From Corallium rubrum (taxonomy: Eukaryota; Cnidaria; Anthozoa; Scleralcyonacea; Coralliidae): a DNA stretch of 64,000 nucleotides. The position numbers and the translations under genes were made by a program. Of the stretch, positions 57,201-64,000 are shown piece after piece; the stretch's first letter is position 1, and the number at the start of each line of letters is the position of its first letter. The notes under the pieces were generated by a model. That model was not told where the DNA came from, did not search any database, and saw only the letters and a program-made list of their open reading frames with translations. The DNA lies in contig OZ035997.1 of assembly GCA_964035015.1 (NCBI GenBank), forward strand, positions 82,039,769-82,103,768, in the 5' to 3' direction.

Positions 57201-59701
57201 ATTAGTTGTATTGAGATTGCTTATTAACCCATATTTACTCACACCATAAATAAATCTATACTACTAAACTTTGATTGTTTTGTAATTCTGGTATTATTAC
57301 GGAACTCTGTTATAAATTTTGAAAAAAGAAAGACTTGTTTGTTTGTTTGTTTGTTTGTTTGTTTGTTTGTTTGTTTGTTTGTTTGTTTGTTTGTTTGTTT
57401 GTTTGTTTGTTTGTTTGTATGTTTGTTTGTTTTTATTATATTTTACTTTATTTTTCATTTTATTTTATTTTTACTTTTATTTTACTTCATTTCACTTCAG
57501 TTCACTTCAGTTCACTTCAATTCACTTCAGTTCACTTCAGTTCAGTTCACTCCACTTCACTTCACTTCACTTCACTTCACTTCACTTCACTTCACTTCAC
57601 TTCACTTCACTTCACTTCACTTCGCTTCGCTTCGCTTCGCTTCGCTTCGCTTCACTTCACTTCACTTCACTTCACTTTACTTCACTTCGCTTCCCTTCTC
57701 TTCAGTTCACTTCAGTTCACTTCACTTCACTTCACTTCAGTTCACTCCAGTTTATTTTACTTTACTTTACTTTACTTTACTTTACTTTACTTTGCTTTGC
57801 TTTGCTTTGCTTTGCTTTGCTTTGCTTTGCTTTGCTTTGCTTTGCTTTGCTTTGCTTTGCTTTGCTTTGCTTTGCTTTGCTTTGCTTTGCTTTGCTTTGC
57901 TTTGCTTTGCTTTGCTTTGCTTTGCTTTGCTTTGCTTTGCTTTGCTTTGCTTTGCTTTGCTTTGCTTTGCTTTGCTTTGCTTTGCTTTGCTTCAGGGCCT
58001 TTTTTAACACTGGTACTGGGGGGCCATGGCCCCCCCAGCCGCCCTCATGCCCCCCCCCCCCCCACTGGGCACTTTTGCCCCCCCCCCCCAGTACAATAGT
58101 TTTTAAGTTTCTATTTGTATAAACTATAAAGCAAATTAGTTTACAAATTCAAAAAATATGAGTTCAAAATGCTTTAAATCTGTTTTATAACGAAGTGAAT
58201 GATTTTAAAGAAAAGACAGCACAAAGGCTCATGTTTGGCCTTATTATTGATGACATGGCAGTTGTGTGGGAAACTGGGGAAGAGAGCTTAAGTGGCAGCC
58301 ATTTTGTTTTGTTCTTTTATCTAAAAAGAGTTTTACCGTATTACTAGGTTAGAGTTACTGTCAGATGTTTGAGGTCTGAAATCATTTAAATAACGGCAGA
58401 AATATATATTATGTGCTAAACGTTTCCCCCTGATATATAAAAAATCGAGAGTGCTCCCAACTTGTATTGCTATAATGCTGAAAAAGTGAAATTAATTTTC
58501 CAAAAACGTTAAAGTTTTTAAAATTTTCTTCTGAAGTATGCCGTCATACCACAGACACAGGGCCGTAGCCACCGGTTCGACAAGTGCGACATTTGTCGCA
58601 CCAATAATTTCATGGAACATAAATTTTTCAGAAATTCTTATACTGAATAGTGACTGATATCTGGATGATAGAAGCAGTTGCACTGTTTCGAAAGCCAGTT
58701 TATTATTAAACAGCCTGTTTGAAGCAACTGAAGGCATCTACTCAAGCATATCACGTACCCAGGCTCATTTCTCCTCGACGTTGGAAGGACGTTGCATATG
58801 GTTAAACCATACACGAGTTTGCATGATTTTCGATGTACATCTGGGGATCAGAGTAGTCTCAGAATGCGGGAAACGCCATTTTAGAGCCCTCAATTTTCAA
58901 AATTTTCCCAGGGAGCATGCCCCTGGACCCTCCTAGAAGGGATTTGTCGCACAATGCTATCTTCGTGGCTACGGCCCTGAGACACTAAAAGATTCTGTTC
59001 CCTAAAAACGCTTTTCCGATTGCAGTGACCGTTTAATTAAGAACAGACACCATGAAGGTCCCTTTCCACGAATGCCCCCCCCCCCCCCCTGGCAAATCCT
59101 TAAAAAAGGCCCTGCTTTGCTTTGCTTTGCTTTGCTTTGCTTTGCTTTGCTTTGCTTTGCTTTGCTTTGCTTTGCTTTGCTTTGCTTTGCTTTGCTTTGC
59201 TTTGCTTTGCTTTGCTTTGCTTTGCTTTGCTTTGCTTTGCTTTGCTTTGCTTTGCTTTGCTTTGCTTTGCTTTGCTTTGCTTTGCTTTGCTTTGCTTTGC
59301 TTTGCTTTGCTTTGCTTTGCTTTGCTTTACTTTAGAGTTTAATGTCGGAAATTTGATGTTATCTTCCAGATCTACCGTTTTGACGTCATGTGCAAGAGGT
59401 CTATACGTCTTTAGTATATAAAAGCAACCGTTAACCTTTGTTTCTTTCTGTTTTACTGCAGGTTATGATTTCAATTGTAACGGGAAAGTATCTGGACTCC
59501 ATAAATTGCCAACGTGAAGTCAGTTTGGCTTTAACAAAGAAGCCAGCGATACCAGTCATACCAATTCACCTGGAAAAGGTTGACACTTCATCAAGCAAGT
59601 TGGGTACGCTTTTAGCTCCAATAGTGTACATAAGTTGCCATGAGGGGCTTAGTGACGACAAATTGCGTAAAATTGTGGAAAGCGTTTGCAGCCATTTGTA
59701 A
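43524..59701 (+). CDS. MyD88-like death-domain/TIR-domain adaptor, four coding exons
   Basis: Exons 43524-43839, 48819-48875, 50707-50894 and 59462-59701 join in phase (1, 1, 0), all GT-AG, giving 266 aa. The death domain (~13-100) contains SPAEQILASWGTKNEATVGR and LREILKDMDREDVISVF, close to the MyD88 'LL.AW....SVGRLL.LL..LGRDDVL' end. A ~30-residue linker follows. The TIR domain (~134-265) starts VFISYQW (box 1), with CWMDEQQLHGGDQL, SIVTGKYLDS and C-Q-R-E(206)-VSLA. In MyD88, death and TIR domains couple Toll/IL-1-type receptors to IRAK kinases at the cytosolic membrane face and drive NF-kB signalling; this protein's partners are inferred. Human MyD88 is ~296 aa, so the length fits. The TIR sequence is closer to invertebrate 'FISYQWD' TIRs than to vertebrate MyD88. 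AATAAA lies at 59776-59781. The last intron holds a Bel/Pao element. Confidence 0.8.
44047..44545. repeat. Palindromic repeats in intron 1
   Basis: GATACAGAACTGTTTAATAA against TATTAAAC-type mirror, and CAGTGTCTGTAAATGTGATA against TATCACATGTACAGACACTG, form a ~100-bp hairpin at 44047-44150. A further TTCTGTATCGGGATACAGGC / CCCCGATACAGAACGG inverted pair at 44468-44535 probably marks the other end of the same foldback element. Confidence 0.55.
45191..45272. repeat. (GT)n microsatellite
   Basis: About 40 dinucleotide units in intron 1. Confidence 0.9.
45375..45624. repeat. Layered pentanucleotide array: ACAAT, GCAAC, GCCAC
   Basis: From left to right: about ten ACAAT units, about 22 GCAAC units, about 9 GCCAC units, a few GCAAC units, then ACAAT units again. 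The arrangement is symmetric, with the most derived unit in the middle. Long frames through it are repeat artefacts. Confidence 0.9.
46578..46739. repeat. Foldback MITE in intron 1
   Basis: TTATTAACCTCGCTTGCTCG, CTTTACAGAGAAATATC and GACCTCGGTCTTT are mirrored by AAAGACCTCGGTC, GATATTTCTCTGTAAAG and CGAGGTTAATAA-like sequence (CGTTCGGTTAATAA). Non-coding. Confidence 0.75.
46800..48818. other. Intron 1, remaining 3' part
   Basis: No exon detected between 46800 and the acceptor at 48817-48818. There is a weak inverted pair near 47213-47320 (GGTGGTCCCACATAGC / CCACGTAGGACCATCC) and repeated CTCTATATAGAG-like motifs at 47510-47830. Confidence 0.4.
48819..48875 (+). CDS. MyD88-like exon 2 (linker)
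   Basis: A 57-bp exon between TTTTTTAG and GAAG|GTAATC, phase 1 at both ends, encoding DENITRAVPVQDLESQGSEG across the junctions. It corresponds to the intermediate region between death and TIR domains. Because it is a multiple of three, skipping it would leave the frame intact, so a shorter isoform is possible. Confidence 0.7.
48896..49414. repeat. Foldback element just inside intron 2
   Basis: ATTATTAAGAGAAC near 48897 and CCTCTTAAGTTATTTTTAGAT near 48961 are mirrored by ATCTAAAAATATCTTAAGAG near 49321 and GTTCTCTTAATATTAT near 49400, with moderate divergence. It starts about 20 bp after exon 2. Confidence 0.55.
49420..50706. other. Intron 2, remaining part
   Basis: AT-rich; no exon or defined repeat. 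It ends with TTTTTCTTTATCAG, a good polypyrimidine acceptor for exon 3. Confidence 0.5.
50707..50894 (+). CDS. MyD88-like exon 3 (N-terminal half of TIR)
   Basis: 188 bp, phase 1 in and phase 0 out (GCCAAG|GTAAAG). It encodes DTVDSPPAQVFISYQWDTDS and SCWMDEQQLHGGDQLHPELT, ending at AINDAK in the third helix region. The retrotransposon begins 155 bp after its donor. Confidence 0.8.
51050..51313 (+). repeat. 5' LTR of the Bel/Pao element
   Basis: 264 bp, TG...CA termini. Contains AT-rich stretches but no clear AATAAA. Confidence 0.9.
51453..56777 (+). pseudogene. Bel/Pao gag-pol polyprotein with an internal RNase H-integrase deletion
   Basis: 1774 codons from the ATG at 51453 (ATGAGTGTTCAAGATAAG); an upstream TTG in frame is not a plausible animal start. 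Order: coiled N-terminus; Ser/Thr/Pro-rich spacer (~210-460); DUF1759-like gag from MSLPTFNGHRKEWPEF (~466-640); Cys/His zinc knuckles ending CFKCFGNHRRQDC (718-730); retropepsin-like FCDGGSNATYI (Asp 800); Pao reverse transcriptase with VGDIRKMFNSV (Asp 1197) and YVDD (1274-1277); RNase H start ILSDGSD (Asp 1484). At ~1523-1530 the RNase H segment IAPVNKLSTP runs straight into LVGAERELKEAWQKI, normally in mid-integrase. The rest of RNase H, the integrase zinc domain and its first two catalytic acids are therefore missing. The final catalytic-type Glu (GAVECLVK, 1571) and the C-terminus remain. The frame is open throughout but the enzyme set is incomplete. Confidence 0.85.
56857..57120 (+). 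repeat. 3' LTR of the Bel/Pao element
   Basis: 264 bp. No differences from the 5' LTR found by eye. Followed by the CCAAT target duplication. Confidence 0.9.
57335..57992. repeat. Simple-repeat block: (GTTT)n then CACTT/CGCTT/TTTAC/TTTGC pentamers
   Basis: TTTG tetramers (57336-57430) pass into pentamers that change stepwise: TTCAC, TTCGC, back to TTCAC with TTCAG variants, TTTAC, and finally (TTTGC)n from 57791. The array is continued at 59115 after an hAT-like insertion. Long Leu/Cys/Phe-rich frames across it are artefacts. Confidence 0.9.
57993..59114. mobile_element. hAT-like element inserted in the (TTTGC)n array
   Basis: CAGGGCCTTTTTTAA and its inverse TTAAAAAAGGCCCTG are the ends. 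CTTTGCTT at 57985-57992 and 59115-59122 gives an 8-bp target duplication. The duplicate lies in repeat DNA, so it is less decisive than in unique sequence, but the phase on both sides is consistent. C/G-run subtermini match other hAT-like MITEs in this window. No transposase. A second element is nested at 58558-58979. Confidence 0.75.
58558..58979. mobile_element. Nested TIR element with CAGGGCCGTAGCCAC ends
   Basis: CAGGGCCGTAGCCAC and GTGGCTACGGCCCTG are perfect inverses. AGACA occurs immediately outside both ends (58553-58557 and 58980-58984). The subterminal TTTTCCCAGGGAGCATGCCC is shared with the hAT-like fragment at 33121-33245. The 5-bp duplication is shorter than the usual hAT 8 bp, so the superfamily is uncertain. 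Confidence 0.65.
59115..59333. repeat. (TTTGC)n array, right half
   Basis: About 43 TTTGC units, the continuation of the array that ends at 57992. The two halves together would have made ~420 bp of pure pentamer before the hAT-like insertion. Confidence 0.9.
59462..59701 (+). CDS. MyD88-like exon 4 (C-terminal half of TIR)
   Basis: Acceptor TTCTGTTTTACTGCAG ends at 59461. Phase 0. It encodes VMISIVTGKYLDSINCQREV, then SLALTKKPAIPVIPIHLEKV, LLAPIVYISCHEGLSDDKLR and the final VCSHL with TAA at 59699-59701. CQRE places a Glu where catalytic TIR NADases carry theirs, but non-enzymatic receptor TIRs also have it. The exon completes the fold begun in exon 3, which proves the two halves belong together. 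Confidence 0.8.
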   Translation, partial: VMISIVTGKYLDSINCQREVSLALTKKPAIPVIPIHLEKVDTSSSKLGTLLAPIVYISCHEGLSDDKLRKIVESVCSHL

Positions 59702-59775
59702 ATAACACGCTAATTTTACTACTCTTTAATCTTTATTACTTGTATTGGTTATATTTTGAAAAAATATATATCGTC

Positions 59776-59781
59776 AATAAA
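59776..59781 (+). promoter_or_regulatory. Polyadenylation signal of the MyD88-like gene
   Basis: AATAAA 75 bp after the stop codon. Confidence 0.6.
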
Positions 59782-60118
59782 ACTCTTTCGACATGTGGTG
59801 TATCTGTTTGCTTGTACTTTAATTCAGTTTTAGGAGTTTATGGAATGAAAATAGGAAATAAAATAAAGATTAGGTTTGTTTCATCCCCAAGATTTTCTAA
59901 AAGTGATCAAATAATTGCTTTGTTAAATATTAAATAGCTGTACCTATTACCAGAGCGCGAGATCATTACTAGTGAAATAACGGACCGTGCGAGAAACAGC
60001 GGACTTAGATCTCTATAGAGATATTTCACTCGTGCAGACCAAACAAGCGAGGACAATAATTATCCACCCGCTCGAAGCGAGAACATTTTAAAAGCTTATT
60101 TATGTTTCTAAATATTAA

Positions 60119-62168
60119 AGTGTCACTAAGACGAAAAATCGACCATAAAATTTTGCCAAAATATAATTTCGACGAACTTTATTGGGATATAAATACCACG
60201 TGTACAAAATTTGAACCGATATAAACCAACAGGTTTAAAGTTATAAACGTTTGAAATGCTGAAAATTGCGTCCGCCATTAAAATTTTCTTCAACTGTGAA
60301 TACTGTGAATATTGATACCTGAGAAGGGTTATGACGTCATTTTCTTAACCCAAGCTTGCGTGACTAAGGAAGAAACAACGAGAGCGCATATAATTTGACA
60401 ACAAAAATGCCGAATTCATCATCATTTAGTTGCTGTTCTGACTATGGATTGAAACGGAATCATCCAATGTATGTTTGGAGTATTGGTAGCCCATTTTGAC
60501 AAATCTGGTTTCGGAATTTGCCAGAACGATGACTGTATTGCTTCGGCTGATGAGATCGATAATCGCCCAATACTAACAAGATATTGCCGAAGAAAAGTAC
60601 AATGAATTTTCTATATAGCTGCAACATTTCAATTCTGACGTCGTGGTTTCTTCTTGAGAAAGACAGCATTAGTCTGCTAGAGACAGGAAGAAGTTTTTCA
60701 CGATGCGCTCGTTTGTATCTTTATGTGGTATGAATGTGGCTCTACTCTAGGCCTCTATAGACTATAGCTGACTAGCTTGTATTTGATGCCAGATGAGATG
60801 GTGAAGTCCGAAGAATGTCGCTGTAGACGCTGCTGGCACATAGAAATTCAAAGTTTGAGAGCATTTTACTCATGTTGGAAATTATACAGTGACAGAAAAG
60901 AAAAAGTTAGAAAACTAGTTGGCCTCAGTATATATATATAATTCTGTCAATTTGCATAAATGGCCTGTTGATGTGGCTCACAAAGCTGGCGCATCAATAA
61001 TGTGCTGAACTGCTTCAGCTTGTAAAATTGTTTTGGTTAAATTTCTTAGGTTTTCTACCGCTAAATATTTAGATTAGTATTTACGCTTTGTTGCTTTGCA
61101 AATCAGACTGTATATTTATTGAAATATAGTAAGGATAGATATACTGCCGAAACAGAGAACGTAGGAGTCTAACGTTTCTCTCTGACGAAGGGCCTTCGCT
61201 CGAAACGTTAGACTCCTACGTTCTCTGTTTTGGCAGTATATGTATCCTTACTATATTTCGATTGTTGTTTCTACACTGCCTACGCAGCACACTACTTTTA
61301 TTATTGTATATTTATTGAGTTTGTTTATATGCTATCTATTTTGTAACATCTAATAGCATTTATTTTAAGTATTAATTAAAATACTAAATGAATTGTTAGT
61401 ACATACATGTATTTTATATATACAATTATACATCAAATTCAACCTTCATTGTCGTTTGCTTTACTTACATGATATATTTTATAATCTTAAATAAAAGTAA
61501 AAGTGGAACTTACTATGTATGTACCATGGTGGCATCGTATGGTGTGAGGGGACAAGAAATATTCGCTTTAATATTTTCCGACGGTTCACTTGAACCTCGA
61601 GACTGCTCTGCCTCCAAAGTTTTGTTAATCTTTCAAATAGTAGGTACATTACTACGCTGAAATACACTTGTTTGTAGTAAGGTCGCTCGAAAAATCTTCA
61701 CTGATTGAAATTTGATTGGAACAAACTATGAATCATCATCGCGTGTCGGCGCGTTATGTTCTGAACAAACCTAACCCAATTTGCTCGTACGATTTGTCAA
61801 TTGGGCTTATATGCTGCGCAATCCCTGCAGAATAATCACATTCGTTACTACAATCCTGTATAACTGTGTGCGTTGACGGAATGCTGGAATATTTTATTTT
61901 TTATTCACTGACAATCTCTTGTATGCCACAGTAATTCTACAGCATGAGATGTTGTTGTTAAGAAAATGACGTCAAAGGCCTTCTCGAGTTACACTAGAGT
62001 GCACTTTGGAAATTTTAATGGCGGCCGTCAAATTTAAGATTTCTAATCGCAATAGCAGCGCCTCTTTTTTGAATTTCGAGTTAAGACTTCGTACAGTAGG
62101 TTGTAGATGGGTATACTTTACAATGATGAAATAAAAATGATAGGTGAAAATTTCGTCTTAGTGACACT
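60119..62168. mobile_element. 2.05-kb element with TTAA target duplications
   Basis: AGTGTCACTAAGACGAAA and TTTCGTCTTAGTGACACT are perfect inverses, each bordered by TTAA (60115-60118 and 62169-62172). TTAA is used by piggyBac and Kolobok superfamilies. Further subterminal inverted similarity exists (GACGTCATTTTCTTAA against TTAAGAAAATGACGTC). The interior has no transposase and contains a Penelope-like palindrome at 61120-61300. Confidence 0.8.
61120..61300. repeat. Palindromic Penelope-like terminal-repeat junction
   Basis: GAAATATAGTAAGGATAG, ACTGCCGAAACAGAGAACG and GGAGTCTAACGTTTC are mirrored by GAAACGTTAGACTCC, CGTTCTCTGTTTTGGCAGT and CCTTACTATATTTC around TCTCTGACGAAGGGCC. The same family occurs at 13858-13985. 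It looks like two head-to-head terminal repeats. Confidence 0.6.
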
Positions 62169-62235
62169 TTAAGTTAGAACCCAACAAATACACTTTTGTT
62201 AATTAACGAAGAACTAAAATAGCTACATGATTATC

Positions 62236-62239
<4 letters not shown>

Positions 62240-62311
<72 letters not shown>
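62240..62311. repeat. (TA)n microsatellite
   Basis: About 36 AT units between the TTAA element and the Penelope-like coding region. Confidence 0.9.
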
Positions 62312-62313
<2 letters not shown>

Positions 62314-62329
62314 TGAGATTTGCTATCGC

Positions 62330-64000
62330 TACTCGGAGTTTCACGCGTTACGCGATCATACAGTGTCTTATTACAGTTAGGTGTCTGGTTTCATGTCGGC
62401 ATTTACTAAACAATTCAGTTCGTTTGTTCAAAAGGTTTTTGTTTCTGTCTTTCATTATAAGAAGTTTTTCTTCGAGACACAGGTTGCATCTTCTTGAACC
62501 AACTTTGTAAGCGGGGACTTTTTTAACCAGGGACCACTTAATACTAAAATTTCTTCGTGCTGCCTTCAATTTCCAAATGTGTTTAGAAAGTTCGGTTTCG
62601 GTAGAATATTTACGGTTATTGAACGACTTGGCATGGTTCCGTTATCGGTTTTTGAACTCATCGGCCGTTACTCCAATGTATTTCATCTTTTCACTGCTAT
62701 CGGTAGTTGAGACCACGGCCTGATAAACAACGCTTTTTGTGAGGCATTTACCTTCGGTTGGGCATTCGTTAGGTCGTCTACAGTTGCACTGTTGAGTGTC
62801 GTTGGTGTTGCCGTTTGTGTTACTTTGTGTCACGCGTTTGGTTAGAATTTTTTTGTTGTGTCTGTTTATGAAGGTTTTCATGTTTTGCAGGCAGCTATAT
62901 ATAGCTAATTCGTACAGTGTGTCGGTTGAAAATTTTGTGTAGTTTGTTTGAGGGTGGGAAGTGTTTGTCGATCAGTTGAAGAAAGCGTTGTCCGATGTTC
63001 GTTTTAACGTTCCTGCTGTAAGGTGGGTTGTACCATATCACGTTTCGTTGTCTGTTTTGTCTTTGTGATCTGTTGTTGTTAGAACTGTGGTTTTCGTTCT
63101 CTATAGTTTGTTCGTATGTCAGGGGTGCGTCAAAGTTACTTCGTTTTAAGGCGTCGTTGTAGAGTGGTGCTGCGGTGTCGAAGGTCTCTTTGTTATATAC
63201 ATGATAAGTTGTTAATGCGTTTGTTAATGGATGTAGGTAGTTGGCGTAAAATGGAAGGTGGGTGGTTTGATAAGCGGTTAATGTAGAGAGGGTCGTCGTT
63301 AGGTTTTCTATAAGGTTTGTATGTGCCGTCTGTCAGGTCGAACGTTATGTCTAGAAAGTTTACCCGTCTCAGGTTTGCCGTCGCTGTTATTTTCAGGCCG
63401 AAGTTGCTGAAAATCTCGATCAGGTCTTTCCTCGCTCTGTCTCCCAATCTACCTGAGCTGCCAGGCCGTCGTCGCGGTACAGACCAATGGTGCTTCCGAA
63501 GCGTTTTTCGAGCACATTGAGTATAAATAAACCGACGACTTCGCAGATTTCGGCTCCATCGTGACTTCCCATAGTTACATCAAATGAGTTGGAGTTTCTT
63601 TTTGTCCAGGTCTGGCTGTTGTTGAAAAGGAGGGATTTTCTGGCATGTTTGATGATCTTGATGTCGTAGTCGGAGATGTCAGTAAATTGTTTGCCCCAGT
63701 TGATAGCGTCGTCAAGTAAGCGCTCGGAAATAGATGGGTAGAAGCTTACGATGTCGAATGACAGGAAGGTGTACTTGCTTTATACCAGGTGTGTATACTT
63801 GCTTTTGTGTGTTTCAACTCGGGGACGGGTGGAGGGCTTCGCTTCGATTTCAAGCCATATGTGGGAGGTTTGCAGGTTTGTTGATCGTTGGTGTTGTCGT
63901 GCAGGAAGAAGTGTGCTTTCCAGCGCATTCGTTGGATAACGCTTTCGGTCTTGTCGATGATGTGTCTTCGGTACTCGTCGTGGGTTGGTAGTCCAATGTT
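62330..64000 (-). pseudogene. Penelope-like reverse transcriptase/GIY-YIG element, partial, runs off the right edge
   Basis: Minus strand, N- to C-terminal: HDEYRRHIIDKTESVIQRMR; FDIVSFYPSIS (motif A type, Asp); SLLFNNSQTWTKRNSNSFDV then TMGSHDGAEICEVVGLF; IGLYRDDGLAAQ (YRDD catalytic motif, ~63480); LRRVNFLDITFDLTDGTYKP and YRKPNDDPLYINRLSNHPPS; RNVIWYNPPYSRNVKTNIG; a cysteine-rich QQCNCRRPNECPTEGKCLTK; then YQAVVS...MKYIGVTADEFKNRY, the GIY-YIG-type endonuclease. Several frame changes break it (near 63780, 63455 and 62890), and a segment between the YGLKSKR region and FDIVSFYPS appears deleted. The reverse transcriptase-then-GIY-YIG order is the Penelope-like layout. The N-terminus lies beyond position 64000. 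Confidence 0.7.

Noticed and set aside
57319..58122. Long Leu/Cys/Phe/Ser-rich open frames (up to 267 codons) in all three forward frames
   Set aside because: They are translations of TTTG and TTTGC-type simple repeats; all frames are open because the unit lacks stop codons.
61130..61260. Hammerhead ribozyme with CTGACGA and CGAAAC in the 61-kb palindrome
   Set aside because: The bases between the pairing arms leave no room for a proper stem I, and the arms pair through the core positions, so a simple head-to-head palindrome explains it better.

Overview
The window is animal nuclear DNA. It is AT-rich, has GT-AG introns and AATAAA polyadenylation signals, and holds very little host coding sequence among many small, nested transposons. 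A MyD88-like death-TIR adaptor, a P2X7-intracellular-domain gene, cnidarian-style Penelope-like (GIY-YIG) and CR1/L2-like elements, and many palindromic MITEs suggest a cnidarian, probably an anthozoan. That assignment is inference from family content; no marker gene is present.

Layout. 0-12 kb: decayed histamine N-methyltransferase-like fragments, LINE 3' ends, a Penelope-like GIY-YIG fragment between 222-bp inverted arms, a 1.68-kb element with a 6-bp target duplication, and pieces of a Ty3/gypsy integrase cut by later insertions. 12-21 kb: a Harbinger-like element holding a Helentron-like (HINE) element, then a large inverted duplication carrying two copies of a P2X7-intracellular-domain gene. 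The left copy can be read through three exons (204 aa). The right copy is frameshifted. 21-27 kb: a ~200-bp tandem array split by a 1.2-kb transposon with a 9-bp target duplication, then several foldback MITEs. 27.8-31.7 kb: two LINEs, the first full through the reverse transcriptase with one frameshift. 33.2-40.4 kb: two ~730-780-bp inverted arms around 5.6 kb of nested repeats, including a 2.73-kb element with a perfect 8-bp target duplication.

43.5-59.8 kb: the main host gene. Four coding exons joined in phase give a 266-aa protein with a death domain then a TIR domain, the MyD88 architecture. The intron that splits the TIR domain contains a 6.07-kb Bel/Pao retrotransposon in the same orientation, with 264-bp LTRs that look identical by eye and a 5-bp target duplication (ccaat). 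Its single long ORF appears to have lost the end of RNase H and most of the integrase core, so it looks recent but non-autonomous. Downstream in the same intron a (TTTGC)n array is split by an hAT-like element with an 8-bp target duplication.

60-64 kb: a 2.05-kb element with TTAA target duplications, then a decayed Penelope-like reverse transcriptase/GIY-YIG element running off the right edge on the minus strand.

The only genes that look intact are the MyD88-like adaptor and the left P2X7-domain gene. Target duplications, empty-site paralogues and nesting allow the relative order of many insertions to be read directly from the sequence.
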